DNA from: Umbelopsis ramanniana AG | Taxonomy: Eukaryota > Mucoromycota > Umbelopsidomycetes > Umbelopsidales > Umbelopsidaceae | Assembly (NCBI RefSeq): GCF_025399195.1 | Contig: NW_026252103.1 | Span: 291,540 to 355,539, forward strand | Length of the DNA stretch: 64,000 nt | Reading direction: 5' to 3' | Made by a program: the position numbers and the translations under genes | Part shown: one piece after another, positions 12,147-23,836 of the stretch | How positions within the stretch are numbered: the stretch's first letter is position 1 | Layout: each line of letters begins with the position of its first letter | The notes under the pieces: model-generated | Databases searched by the model: none | What the model was told of the DNA's origin: nothing | The model's input: only the letters and a program-made list of their open reading frames with translations

Positions 12147-12243
12147 CCAATTCTTGCCCCAAACCAAACCAATCAGAGACCCCGACCGACAACTCAGTCG
12201 ACATCATGTGATTGCATCTGCCAGGAAATCGTGGCTATATAAA
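12147..12243 (+). promoter_or_regulatory. Choline kinase promoter: CCAAT boxes, CATGTG element, TATA box
   Basis: Two CCAAT boxes (12147-12151 and 12169-12173), a CATGTG hexamer (12205-12210) and TATATAAA (12236-12243) lie in order within 160 bp of the start codon at 12307. CATGTG is the core of the yeast inositol/choline-responsive element bound by Ino2-Ino4 bHLH proteins, so its presence before a phospholipid gene is suggestive. Functional equivalence in this fungus is inference. Confidence 0.45.
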
Positions 12244-12306
12244 GTGGAGGTTGTTCTAGCACAGTCTTGGCTTTCTTCACCATATCTTCGTTGTTCTAAT
12301 ACTCAA

Positions 12307-13948
12307 ATGCCAGTGCCAGCGGAAGTCCTTGACAGATCTGACTCCATGCAGACCGAATTGCCTACCATCGCAAACTCATTATTCAATCCATCATTCAACC
12401 AAGGTAAGATGTCAACTTCCAATATAGCTTTAGATAAGAATGCGGCATACCGACCTGTTTTACTGACAAACTTTCCGTCTCTTTACTTCAGCAGCTTCCA
12501 ATTACAACAAAGGATACAATGCCGCTCGACCTGCGAAGGACATTGCCCGACACCTCCATCATGTCTCTTCTACCGAGGATGAAATAGACTTATTGTAAGT
12601 AACTTAATCGTCATTAAGTTTCTTAAAATGGAACCCCAATTTTTTTTTTCAACACAGTTTTACATATTGGAATTTTTTTATTTTTTTTCTAAACTCCCCC
12701 CATCCGAACTTTCCCATTTTCTTTCATAGGAGCGAAAAAGGTGAGCAGCTTCAGGAAAAGGCTCTCAGTATCATCAAAAAACTTGTTCCAGAATGGAGTG
12801 ACGTTGATCACATTGTGATGGATCGTATCAGTGGAGCAATGACAAAGTAAGTTCTTGGCGATACCTTATCATGTGTTTTTTATGTCTTGCTTAAATTTGC
12901 ATGCAATGTCTATTTTAGTGCTGTATTTTTTGTCACTGCGCAAAATCCTTATCGACGAGTTCTGCTTCGAGTATATGGCATTGGATGCGATCAACTAGTC
13001 GACCGAGAGCAAGAACTCAGTTGGCTTAGCATCCTTTCACGCCATGGAATCGGTGCTCTTTTGTTGGGCACCTTCACCAATGGTAGAGTTGAACAATACT
13101 TGGATTGTCAAACGCTTACACGTGATGACATTCGTGACCCTCAGACATCATGCCAAATTGCCCGTGGCCTATATGAGCTACACGCCATTTCGCAAATCTA
13201 TCCCAATAAGCGAACTGATATACCAGAGGTCTGGAAGAATATCGCAAAGTGGGTTCCCATCGTCGAATCTCTCCTACCTGCCTTGGAAAAACGTAGTGAG
13301 CACCATAGATCTATGATCGAGCGCTTTGACTTGCCCCAAGTTTTTTCAGAACTACCATTATTCAAACAGCATCTGGATGCTTTGCGCAGCCCCATTGTTT
13401 TTACACACAATGATGTAAGTTCAATTTTAGCATCATCCTTTTTTTTTTCTTTATCTAACTCGCTCAATTCTCTCTGTTATGTTCCTCGCCAGACTCAGTA
13501 CGGTAATATTATGCGTTTCCGTGATGAAACAGGACGTCTCGTAGTGGTTGATTTCGAATATTGTGGTTATAATCCCCGTGGATTTGATATCGCTAATCAC
13601 TTTTGTGAGTGGACTGCTGACTATCATAGCAACGAACCCGCCAAATTACACCCAAGTAGATACCCTACTTTGGCCGAACAAGTTAGATTTTTGGAATCTT
13701 ATCTTGATGAACGCGACCTTGCTCAGGGTACCGTGAGTTCTTCATTTCAAAGACAAAACGATGTTCAGCAGCTTTTGCGTGAAATAGAAGGTTACGTCCT
13801 TGCTAGCCATTTCATGTGGGGCCTGTGGGGATTAATCCAAGCTAACCAGAGCGAGATTGACTACGACTTTTTCCAGTATGGTACTGAGCGACTGACATCT
13901 TTCGTAGATGGTTGGACTATCTGGAAAGCCAAGGTAACCGGGCAATAA
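12307..13948 (+). CDS. Choline/ethanolamine kinase
   Basis: Phosphorylates choline (and/or ethanolamine) with ATP, the first step of the Kennedy pathway to phosphatidylcholine; cytosolic. Five exons: 12307-12403, 12492-12594, 12730-12846, 12919-13414 and 13493-13948, giving 422 aa. Family features seen: an N-lobe with NPYRRVLLRVYG and GALLLGTFTNGRVEQYL, the Brenner-type catalytic block IVFTHND-TQYGNI (Asp of HND and a following Asn), and the metal-binding VVDFEYCGYNPRGFDIANHFCEW. The 78-nt intron at 13415-13492 has no in-frame stop, but it interrupts the HND...QYGNI motif and must be removed. The exon 2 acceptor is a tandem CAG-CAG (12489-12494), so one Ala more or less is possible. Substrate preference cannot be read from sequence. 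Confidence 0.88.
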
Positions 13949-14291
13949 GAGCAGTGCCACAAACGTGAGCCTGCTCATTGTCCTTTCGTGATTGATACAT
14001 CATATTATCATCATTTGGCTACTGAATTTCCAACCTTACTGATAACTGTTTTGCTTCATCCTGCAATATTCCCTTTCCCTTTCCCATTCTCTGTTCCTAT
14101 TTCTTTTTTGTTTCCTATTGTAACAAGACCTCAATTGTAAATAATAAATATAATAATTCCCATTATCATCAAGCGGCTGAAGACTGCATGCTCACGCAGC
14201 CTCGAGATTTTCAACTGAGCAGGACTGCTTTTTTGTCTTTGAAGTTGCTGCACTTTTCACGAATTCAAATCGAGACGTCTTACATACATCA
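13949..14291. other. Intergenic, choline kinase to cyclophilin
   Basis: Contains the choline kinase 3' UTR, with a T/C-rich stretch at about 14068-14120 and AATAAATATAATAA near 14140-14156 as a likely polyadenylation region, followed by a short promoter for the cyclophilin gene. No coding exon seen. Confidence 0.5.
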
Positions 14292-16181
14292 ATGGGAAAG
14301 TGGACAGATAAATTGTACATTACTCACTCGGAATGGAGCGGTGAGGTTGGACAGCATTCTGCATCAGCAGGATCAGTAGGAAAGCGATCTTCGGATGGCT
14401 TCAAGCGATTGCCCTTCTACTGTTGTTCGCTCTCCTTACAACCTTTCGAACATCCCGTATGCACGTCAGAAGGCATCGTGTTTGACCTCGTCAACATTGT
14501 GCCATACTTGAAAAAGTATGGCACCAATCCTGTCACAGGCAAAAAGTTGGATGCCAAGGATCTCATCAAACTCAACTTTTACAAGAATGAAAACGGTGAC
14601 TACCATTGTCCTGTAACATTCAAAGCTTTCAGCGAACATACCGCCATCGCTGCTATCAAGACTTCAGGCAACGTCTTTGCATACGACACTATAGAAAGAC
14701 TTAATGTCAAGGCAAAGTACTGGAAAGATCTTGTTACGGATGAAGCCTTCACTCGGAAAGACATCATCATGATTCAAGACCCTCACAACATGGAAAACCG
14801 AGATTTGTCGACGTTTCATTATAAGAAGAATGATTTGAAGGTGGTCGATGCCGAAGCTGAAAAGGAACGAAATAACCCCTTGAGTAAGATCAACCTGACA
14901 GGAATGACGGGACGAGTGTTAGCAGAAATGACTGGGAAGACCGACAAGGTAGCCGTAACGTCGTCCGATGACAAAGATTCACCTGCTTCTCCCAGTACGA
15001 CGGTGGCCAAGCAAACCCCCAAAACCCCAGCGGCGTCAGTCCGAACCAAAGCATCCACTCCCTACAATGCTGCACATTATTCCCAAGGTCATGCTGCTGC
15101 CTCACTGACCTCGACTGCAGTTGGACCCGTCACTATCAATGAAAGTGCTTTGATAGACGAAGAGGAGTTTATGTACAAACACATCAAGACGAAAGCATAT
15201 GCAAGCCTGCAGACCAATTTAGGAAATCTCAATATCGAACTCTTTAGTGATAAAACTCCCCGCACATGTCATAATTTCATTCAGCTTGCAAAGACGGGTT
15301 ATTACAAAGGTGTTCCATTCCACAGAAGTATCAAGAACTTTATGGTAAGTACAATTAATAGTCAATTTCGACAGAATTGAAACCCTGAGGAAAGGGCATC
15401 CACGCGATGCGAGCATCTCCATTATCATTAGCATCTATCTAACTTGCATGAACTCAACCAGATTCAAGGCGGCGACCCGACAGGCACTGGCCGCGGAGGA
15501 GAATCAATATGGAAAGCCAAATTTCCAGATGAACTTCGAGGAAGTCTATCTCATAATGAACGTGGTATTTTGAGCATGGCTAATAGCGGCAAGGATACCA
15601 ATGGATCGCAATTGTGAGTATATGTTTGAACATAGCGAATATGAATGTTTAAACACCCTTGTTGTATCTTAACTAATGCCACCGCCATGTCCTTTTTTTA
15701 ATTTTAACGCAGCTTCATCACATACCGACCCTGTACACACTTGGATATGAAGCATACTATCTTTGGAAAAGTTGTTGGTGGATTGGATGTACTAAATAAG
15801 ATGGAGGCAATACCCGCAGATGAGGATGATCGACCTGAGAAGCCAATCAAGATTAAAGATATCGTCGTATTTGTGGATCCTTATGAAGAGTATCACAACA
15901 AATTGGAAAAACGCCTTAAGAGACAAGCAAGTGGAGAGTATGAGCAGGAAAAGAAGGAAAAGGCTAGACTTCAACGAGAACAGGATGATGCCATGGGATG
16001 GTTCGGACCCAACAAGAAGAAAAATGGCACTGCCAAACCCACCACTTCTATTGGTAAATACATTGGAGACGCTAGCAAAAAGCGTGATACGATAGGCGAT
16101 GGCGATGATGGATTACCACAGTTTTCAGAGAAGAAGAAGTTGAAAAGTAACAGTAGTTATGGAAATTTTGACAATTTTTAG
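14292..16181 (+). CDS. U-box cyclophilin, PPIL2/Cyp60 type
   Basis: Peptidyl-prolyl isomerase fused to a U-box, a nuclear spliceosome-associated protein with possible ubiquitin-ligase activity in its animal relatives. Three exons, 14292-15344, 15462-15613 and 15713-16181, give 557 aa. The N-terminal 40-130 region has the U-box fold ([18 protein letters not shown], then [16 protein letters not shown]) and a second half-box with [11 protein letters not shown] low-complexity linker leads to the cyclophilin domain from about residue 300, which keeps catalytic Arg and Phe in [14 protein letters not shown] and ends [16 protein letters not shown]. The Trp that binds cyclosporin in CypA is absent, as in PPIL2 relatives; His occupies about that place, so drug affinity should be weak. 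The C-terminus is Lys-rich. The 3' UTR holds a strong hairpin. Confidence 0.88.
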
Positions 16182-16211
16182 TCAAAGAATAAAAAATTCT
16201 GAATCCCAAAA

Positions 16212-16236
16212 AAAAGTGACCATCGTGGTCACTTTT
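16212..16236 (+). terminator. Perfect 11-bp inverted repeat in the short gap after the cyclophilin gene
   Basis: The arms AAAAGTGACCA (16212-16222) and TGGTCACTTTT (16226-16236) pair perfectly around a 3-nt loop, 31 bp after the cyclophilin stop codon and 74 bp before the next start codon. It resembles a terminator-type hairpin ending in T. In fungi it could be an RNA 3'-end or stability element, or a protein-binding palindrome (GTGACC...GGTCAC). Function is not established. Confidence 0.5.
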
Positions 16237-16309
16237 ATTTCCTGCCTTTGAAGACTGCTTATTGCGTGACTTCAACGTGTCGCCTTCTTGCTGTCGTTTG
16301 CTTTTGCTC

Positions 16310-19250
16310 ATGTCGACAACTCCACCACCGTTAGATCCTCTTACCATACCGTTATCTCAGGGCAAGCACAGGCCTCCTAGACCACGAAGCTTGAATCCTG
16401 AGCCTGACGTGCCTACATTGGACGCACGGTGGTATGTTACTGCCTTTTCCTTATGAAGCATGGCTCGTTGGCACTTGTCTTTTTAACCTTGAAACCAAAT
16501 CACACCTTTTAGGTTTCATGCCGCGGATAACCCAATCAGCGATCCTGCAAAGATTCGAAGAGCAAGGTCGCAGACATTCAAAAGCCATAGTGGCAGTTCG
16601 TCTCCAAATCCCAACTCGTCCCTTCCACCAACTCCGAAAGCCAAGGCTCAACCTTCGTCCTGGATAGCATTTTCAAACAGAGATTCTCTAGCGCTAGAGC
16701 GTGCTTATCAGGTATGGAAAAGATCAGTCGTCCTTATTGCTTCGTCTAACATTGGAATACTCATCACTCTTATCAGAGTGGCGATGTGACCGCCACTGTC
16801 GCTGTTAATGAAGACGAGTTGTTTCAGGTCGATGTATCAAGTCGTACTATCAGTCCGGTGTACTGGAGTGGCCCCACTTACGACGTGAGGCGTGCAACTT
16901 GGTTCATTCAGAGTGATGGGTCTAAATGGATACCTTGTGAGGAGACTTTGGCTGAACAAATAGAGCTTGGATACTAGTACGTTCATGGCTCAATCTAAGG
17001 ATTTTCCCCTTCATTCATCATGCTTATCTAACTGTTTTCCTATATTAGCAAGCACAAGCCATGGGTGGTTGATCCAATAGAGGATCCACCGGCTAAGCTT
17101 ACGACGAAAAGTACAGATATCACTGAATCTGCACAAGCAACAACTACCGCCGCAGCTGAGGAGAAGAAATTGGAAAAGAAGTTGGAAAAACAGCCGGTAG
17201 AAAAGCAGTGGATGTTGCTTGGTCCCTACATGGGTCAGTATATTGCGTATACTGGTCCCAACTCTGCCTGGTTACTATCGTAAGTAAATACACTTTCTAT
17301 CGCTTTCACATGTCACACCATCTCACTGCCTTTCATTTTTAGGAATACTCCTAGCGGAAAGATAACAAAGCGCATATATACCCGGTTGACCAACAATCAA
17401 AACCTTGGAGGAACTAGACTGCTACGTGGATACTCAGAGGTTTCAAAGCAAAGCACCAATCCGTTTTCGAGGACAGTGACATCTTCGCCATCGCTTGGTC
17501 CTGCCAAGACGTCAGATGAAGTCAAAAAACCTCAGGCTGCAGAAGGAAAGGAAGAAAAAGTAGAAGAAGAAATCGAGGCAGAAGAAGAAAAACAGACTAA
17601 ACGAGAAGTTCAAGATTATGAAAACGAGGAGAGTGGAGACGAGCCGCGAAAAATCGATCATTTGGTCCTTGTTATTCACGGAATTGGCCAAAAAATGACT
17701 GAGCGCCTGGGATCGAGCTTTGTGCATGGTAAGCTTTGGTTTCACTCTTGGAAATACGAACATCATTCAAAGCATGTTGTAACCACGCTGCTGTAGATGT
17801 AAATGTTTTGAGAAAAACGCTGAAGACTGCCTTCCCAAGCGCAATAGCGACAACATCGAATCCTTCTAGACATAATGGCATCCAAGTCCTTCCAATCCAT
17901 TGGAGACAGGATATTGTTTTTGGTATGGCTAGCACGGATGAATCGGTTGAAGCGGATTTGGGTATGCCGGAGGCAGATGATGGTCCACCGACGCTGGACG
18001 AGCTCACTTTAGACGGTGTACCCAATATCCGAATGGTGGTATCCGACGTCCTCCTTGATAGTAAGTATCTAACGCTCCAAGGTCGAGTTACCAATCCAAG
18101 CCGGCATCCTTACTCATTTCCCAACTAGTACCATTGTATATGACTCCCAAATACCGTGATCAAATGCTGGCGATTATCACTAGTGAAATCAACCGAGTTT
18201 ATCTATTATTCATTAAGCGCAATCCTGATTTTCTATTAAGAGGCGGAAAAGTATCGATATATGGGCATTCCCTTGGTGTAAGTCTCACGTTGATCTACCT
18301 AGCCACTTCAACTACCAAATTTTTAACACTTTTCAATCGTCTAGTCCCTATTGGCGTTCGATGTGCTAGCTGTCCAGCCCTTTACCACTCGCCAACACGA
18401 ATCAGCGTCAGCCATTGATGAAAACAGAACAGCATCTCATATTGCGAGCAATTATTTGCCTCATGGCAGATCATCGTATTTACACTTTCCTGTACAGAAC
18501 TTTTTCGCTGTCGGGTCACCTTTAGGCTTTATGCTTCTGTTGAAAGGATGTAAAATATCGTCTCGGAAACTGCTTGCTGGTGACTTAAACATGTCGTCCT
18601 CTACCATTTCGATGTCTGCAAATTCATCATCACCTATTCCGCTATGTTACCCTGCGGTAGGAAATCTTTACAATATCTTCAAACAATCCGATCCCGTGGC
18701 CTACCGGTTGGAGCCTTTGATTTCAAGACACTACAGTGCAAGTATCAAACCTGAAACCGTACCGTTCACCAAAGGTGGATTGAAGAGTGTCCTTGACGCT
18801 GGATATAATGTGGGATCAGGAATTGCAAACCGAGCTGGAGCTATGCTTGAGTCTTTCAAGATGGGTATCACTACCAATCTCTTCATGCGCGGTCTAGGCT
18901 TGACGAAACAACAGATGTATGATGATTTGCATCCGCAAACGCAAAAAGAAGGTTCTGCTAAAGAAGGGGGATCTAGTCCACGAACTCGTTCAAGCAGTGA
19001 TCCTTCCCCGCCTTTGAATATCGACCTACCTACGACCTCAGAAGACAGAAATAAGTCTCTGCATCATATGGCTTCCTACTCGTATGGAGCTCGCAAGTTG
19101 AAGATGCTTAATTCAACTGGTCGTGTGGATTGGTGTGTACAAGAGGGCCTTTTGGAAAATCCATACTTGAACGCATTCACTGCCCATACACAATACTGGC
19201 AAGACTTGGATGTTGCTGCTTTCATAATCAGAGAAATGTATCAACAATAG
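16310..19250 (+). CDS. DDHD-domain phospholipase (PA-PLA1-like)
   Basis: Intracellular phospholipase A1 of the DDHD1/DDHD2 family that hydrolyses phosphatidic acid or related lipids on membranes. Eight exons: 16310-16431, 16513-16711, 16777-16976, 17049-17279, 17343-17728, 17797-18060, 18129-18277 and 18345-19250, giving 818 aa. Seen in order: a WWE-like region around residues 100-260 (YWSGPTYDVRRATWF; WMLLGPYMGQY), the lipase start LVLVIHGIGQKM, the nucleophile elbow GHSLG-S spanning an exon junction, then the DDHD domain with FFAVGSPLGFMLLLKG, the SDPVAYRLEPL block, and a final RVDWCVQEG...HTQYWQDLDVAAFI. An acidic Glu/Lys-rich insert lies at about residues 340-385. It lacks a signal peptide. 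Expected serine and aspartate residues are present; the exact triad was not modelled. Confidence 0.87.
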
Positions 19251-19504
19251 GAGCCTCGCTTTCGTCCGCTTGAATTTTTCTTATAAACCGTTCTTTTTCA
19301 AAATGTTACTGAAAATAGCTTAGATTACCCCAGTGCACTGTAGAGCCAACGATCCCTTTCGACAATATACTTTATACGAATACATTTCTTTCTTTGTCAC
19401 TTTTATTCTATAGCAATTTTATTTGGCAAGTGAGGGTGGGGGTGCCGCTTATCCGCTTTTAATCAAATATTTACATATACTTTTTCTTCTTCTTCTCAAT
19501 TACA

Positions 19505-20071
19505 TCAATAGACCTTTGCTTCCGTATCTTCAGTAGCAACATTTCCAAACGCCTTTCCGACTCGTTCCTGAACAGCTGCCTCCTGAGGTTGCATACGAGG
19601 AAATTCCAATGGTCCAGGGTTTGCTGGGTTGTACTGTTTAGGTAAGTTGAGACCTACTCGATGGGCCGAAAGTTCTATTCGCTTGCTCTGATCCATCAAA
19701 GCAGGATTGTATCGCTCCAATAATTCCTAATACCATCCATTGTTTACCAGGTTAGCTCTGGATGCCGTTCTGAACTCTTGGCCACATTGAAACCTACCTT
19801 GTGCTGTCTAGTGCTCTTCAAAAAGAGAAGAATGTTCTCTGCATTTTCCTTCATGTCAGCCAGGCGAACTTCATCTGTGATTTGGCGACTGTCCCTGAAA
19901 GCTACTTTGAGATCATGTTCGAAAGAAGCATGATTGGCGACCTTGGTATACTGTAGTTGCGACAAGAGAAAATAGAGGTAAGGAATTGTACTCCAAAAAA
20001 GCTCCCTTTGAATTGAGTGTTCTAACCTGTGTTCTAATCTCTCTCAAAAGTTGACGGTAGGTGCTTAGCAT
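19505..20071 (-). CDS. FMC1: FMC1-like mitochondrial protein
   Basis: Small LYR-type mitochondrial protein that helps assemble or stabilise the F1 part of ATP synthase, together with Atp12 in yeast. Three exons on the minus strand (20071-20027, 19950-19798, 19726-19505) give 139 aa. The N-terminus MLSTYRQLLREIRTQ contains the LYR-like YRQLLRE helix. It is followed by HDLKVAFRDSRQITDEVRL, LLFLKSTRQHKELLERYNP and RVGLNLPKQ, which align with human FMC1 (C7orf55) at VKAFRAHRVTSEKL, LRSIRKHVALHQEF and VGLKLPHQ. The start is the only ATG giving the LYR helix. The first donor, GTTAGA, is weaker than its neighbours. The start codon faces that of TLG2 with 165 bp between them. Confidence 0.78.
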
Positions 20072-20236
20072 GGTGTAAAGTCGAGGTGTTTACCGTCTTT
20101 GAAGGAAGTGAGGAAAAATTGACTGTGAATTTAAAGTCTGGTTTTCCTATGCACGTGATCGTCGTGGCCAAGGCTTTCTGGCGGCAAACTAAACGTCGAG
20201 AGCAGCTGAAGGTCATACTGGGTACACACTTTCTGA
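20072..20236. promoter_or_regulatory. Bidirectional promoter FMC1 / TLG2
   Basis: Only 165 bp separate the two start codons. No TATA box is seen. The gap includes a CACGTGATC (near 20153) whose CACGTG core is a bHLH-type site. Shared regulation is inferred from the spacing. Confidence 0.4.
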
Positions 20237-21564
20237 ATGGCTACAAGGAGCCGTACTTTACTTTTCCTTCAGTATCGCAATACGATAGCGCGATCATCGC
20301 ATCGTGGAGGCCCAATAACCTCGTCATACCAAGCAGATGCAGAAACTGAAGGCTTAATCGACAGCTCCGACACCGTCATTGAGATGTCAACCCTTCCTCC
20401 CAAATGGTATGTCTAGTGAATGCTTCTCTCATAAGCATCATATCCTACATCATTGGCATATCAATGGAACTTTCTAACATATATCATCAGGGTTGATATC
20501 GTGGATGAGGTTGAAGAGGATGTAAAAGACATCAAGGAGAAAAGTAGGTTTGACGATACATAACGAATTTACAGCTCTAAGGACAATACTGAACGGCTTC
20601 ACATTAGTCAATAGACTTGACGGAATGCACAGAAAGCATTTACTTCCTGGATTTGATGATCGATCGTCGGATAAAGCTGCAATAGAGGAATTAACGGAGG
20701 GTATTACTATGGTAAGTGCAACGCCTTGCGCGAGATCTCTCCCTCGTTGATAGTTAACTCTCATGGTATGGTATAGCAATTTCATTCAGCAAAGAACAAG
20801 ATAAAGAAGATTGGTACAGAAGGAAAGCGAGGCACGTCACAGCATGAACAACAAATGAGCATTAATATCCAGACCAGCTTGGCAAGTAAAGTTCAAGAGA
20901 TCTCTTCCTCCTTCCGCAAAAAACAGTCTGCATATCTACAAAGTAAGTCGACATGAGTTGAAAGAAATGGGTAATGAATGCCCTATTGAAAATTATATGG
21001 TCGCTTTCAGAAATGCAGGGGCAAGAGAGCCGAAAGACCGATATTTTGGGACTGGAGAGCAGTTTAAGCACAGAAGCAGCAGATTTACTGCTGACGGAGG
21101 ACACAAATATGGTAAGGCTTGGCACTGATGTCAGACGAATCATCGCATCCGCTAATATTGCTTATAGGGATTCACCGAGTCGCAACTGGCAATGATGGAG
21201 TCCAATGAAGCTGTCATAGACCAACGTGAACGCGAAATTAATCAAATTGCGAAGTCCATTTATCAGCTGGCCGATATCTTTCGTGATTTACAAACACTGG
21301 TCATTGACCAAGGTACCATGTTGGATCGTATAGACTACAATATCGAGCAAACAAACGTACAAGTGCAACATGCGGTTGTGGAGTTGGATCAGGTATAACC
21401 CGCAAAACAGTTGACAAAGACGAATAACAATATACTGATCATAATACTGATAGGGAGCCAAATATCAAAAGAAGACAAGGAATCGAAAGTTGATCTTGTT
21501 GTTAATACTAGTCATTATGCTCCTCATTGTCATATTAATATTTAAACCAAAGCGCTCTAGATAA
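20237..21564 (+). CDS. TLG2: Syntaxin Tlg2 / syntaxin-16 type t-SNARE
   Basis: Qa-SNARE of the trans-Golgi network and endosomes; anchors in the membrane by its C-terminus and pairs with partner SNAREs for retrograde fusion. Seven exons: 20237-20406, 20491-20543, 20575-20711, 20777-20942, 21011-21111, 21168-21392 and 21454-21564, giving 320 aa. The N-terminus MATRSRTLLFLQYRN is close to syntaxin-16 (MATRRLTDAFLLLRN) and is the Vps45-binding peptide in that family. PPKW-VDIVDEVEEDV matches PPKWVDGVDEIQYDV. The SNARE motif runs VIDQREREINQIAKSI to QGTMLDRIDYNIEQ with the zero-layer Gln in DQGTM, and a single C-terminal transmembrane helix ends in KPKRSR. All domains are present; nothing is truncated. 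Confidence 0.88.
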
Positions 21565-21814
21565 CCATGTATCATATTGCATTGTGAAAATCATAAAATA
21601 CCCAGACTTTTTTCAGACCACTTGACTTGCCGTTGTAGATTTTGATCACACCAAGCTGTTTGCTGGTGGCAGACAGTACACGTAGAAAGTTTTATTTATC
21701 GGCATTTTTGGACAGTATAAACAGCGGAGAAAGTCTCAATAAGTTATAGGAAATGACGAGATCTATGGCAACAGTTTGATAACAAAAATGGTACACATTA
21801 CTAACAACAAAAAT

Positions 21815-23562
21815 CTATTTGTAAGGTGCGATGAAGAGGACTTGACATTCGCCCGCGCTTAATTTAATTTTGTACTCGTCGTTATGATTTCCTAGGTCCT
21901 TCCCTTCCCACACATCATATAGAGTGCCGCCAGTCATGCCCATGTCAGCAAAGGTGAAGGAAACTTCATGAGGCACTCCATACATGATAGGATACACATG
22001 AGAATTGAATAAACCAACGCAGATCCGTCCGTCTGGTAAGGTCTTCCACCATACTTGCTTTCGATTTTTGCTCGCATCGCCAGATCCGATCGGTTGTGCC
22101 ATAATGCCACTTTGATGAATGTACAAGATATCAGGGTGATTGAGCATCTTGATGTAGACATCGGGAATCGCTCTGGGATCAGCGCCTAGACAGAATACAG
22201 AGCTTACTAGTGCCCAAAAGGATATGTAAGACATTCGAATCCCGTCAGACCACAAGCCGTCCACACATTGACCATTGGAAGTCATTCCAACCTGTAACAA
22301 AAGATGAACCAAAAGAAAAAATGACGAAAAAACCGATGTTCAGTGAATGAGGCAGCATAACCATAATACGAATAACGAGTTGACTTACTGCTACAATGTC
22401 CAAGTCGACAAACATGCCATGCTCGGCTCCAACAAGCCCAGTTTTTGCCCATTTTTCAGTCAATGCCATGCGTCGAAATACACGATACGGTGTGGTCATA
22501 GTGCTTGCAGAGTACGATTCAATATCAACGTAAACACGGACACCGTTGCAGATATTGACCCAATCTTCTGCGTACGTAGGATCTAAATACCACGATATTT
22601 CCATCCAAATGTTATGTTTCTGGAAGGCATTGTACATCATGGTGAGACATTCTCGATTGTCTGGCGACTGGAACGGGTACCATCGATCTCCACCTCCCGG
22701 GCCACAGCCATCGACCTTGACATAACCAATTCCCCATTCAGCAAATTGATCAGCTATAGAATTGTAATATTGCTGTATACTTTGATCGTGCTGATCAGGC
22801 GCGAAAGTTGATCCTTTGAAGCCGTTGCCGTCTAGTTTGTTTACAACAATATCAGTAAACTGGACTTCTGTGCCGTATATCCGGTTAGCGCCCTCGACAG
22901 CCTCAGATCTGATACCCGGTAGAATATACAATCCGAGCTTATGTCCATTCCTTGCTAAATAGTCAGATAGAGCTTTCATCCCGTTAGGGAACAGATCTTT
23001 GCGGTACGTCCACCTGCCGAATTCGTCGACACCATCCGACCTGTAATCAGTCGATCTGTCAGTATAAACGGTGTCAGCGAGCATGACATCAAGTCTCGAC
23101 TTTAGCATACCATCCAGAGTCCAAGTTAATATAGGTATACGCAGGAAACCGTTGTTTCATGATATCTGATATTTGCTTTATATTGTTTTCGTTAAACCTG
23201 TGCAATGATGGCATAGTTAGCGAATACATCGGCTTGGCAATTTTTACCTTTCTTACGAAAACGACAAACCGAACCAAGGATGTATGTGTTTTCCTCCATA
23301 GCCAGGAACCTTGTCTAATAGTTGGGTTGACCACGTTGAAAACCCAAGTATTGGCTTGCTTGGCTTATATGGGTGGGTTGGCTTGCTTTTACTATATGCG
23401 GACAAAACCACAAGTTAGGTGTGAATGCATAGAATTAGAGGATTTGAGAGAACATGAAGGTCTGAATGGGCAGTGGCCATCATAACTAAGTGTTCCTTAT
23501 ACACCATACCTTTCTGATTCGGCCACGTTGGGTGGGAACATTGATTCGTGCGGGTGGGACAT
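21815..23562 (-). CDS. GH27-type alpha-galactosidase without signal peptide
   Basis: Glycoside hydrolase family 27-like enzyme expected to release terminal alpha-galactose. Five exons (23562-23510, 23391-23257, 23197-23111, 23040-22389, 22291-21815) give 467 aa. Family landmarks: ILGFSTWS near the start, PAYTYINLDSGW, FPNGMKALSDYLARNGHKLGLYI, the nucleophile Asp in GYVKVDGCGPGGGD, VYVDIESYS, VDLDIVA, and MSYISFWALVSSVFCLGADPR. The C-terminal beta-sandwich ends QVLFIAPYK. The first exon as modelled encodes only MSHPHESMFPPNVAESE and has no hydrophobic signal, so the enzyme would be intracellular; an alternative upstream exon was not found. Only exon 1 is uncertain: an in-frame stop just upstream of exon 2 forces a splice there. 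Divergent from the Gea gene. Confidence 0.78.
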
Positions 23563-23836
23563 TATACAAACGTGGTGAGCGGAGAAGAATGCCACGTCAA
23601 ATGAGAAATGCGCTTGTGAATATCAGACGCTTAAAGCTTGTTCCTTCTTTTCTTCGATTCTGTGAATACAGTCAGGGTGTAAGTTGATGCTAATTATCCT
23701 TACTATGCCTACAAATACCAACAAAGCACACTTTACAGATATCAGATAACCAAGCCAGAACCTTCATTTGTGAAATTCTCTTACCGGTTCCTGGCCCAAC
23801 ATCACACTATACCTGATTGTACTGGAATAATATACC
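23563..23836. promoter_or_regulatory. Bidirectional promoter alpha-galactosidase / Gea Arf-GEF
   Basis: The start codons are 274 bp apart. It contains GCCACGTCA (near 23590), CACGT-type sequence that bHLH or bZIP factors may bind. No clear TATA box. Regulation is inferred from layout only. Confidence 0.35.

Noticed and set aside
13415-13492. Reading straight through the choline kinase intron as coding
   Set aside because: It stays open but breaks the HND-TQYGNI catalytic motif, inserts a Ser/Phe-rich stretch and has perfect GTAAGT and CAG borders.
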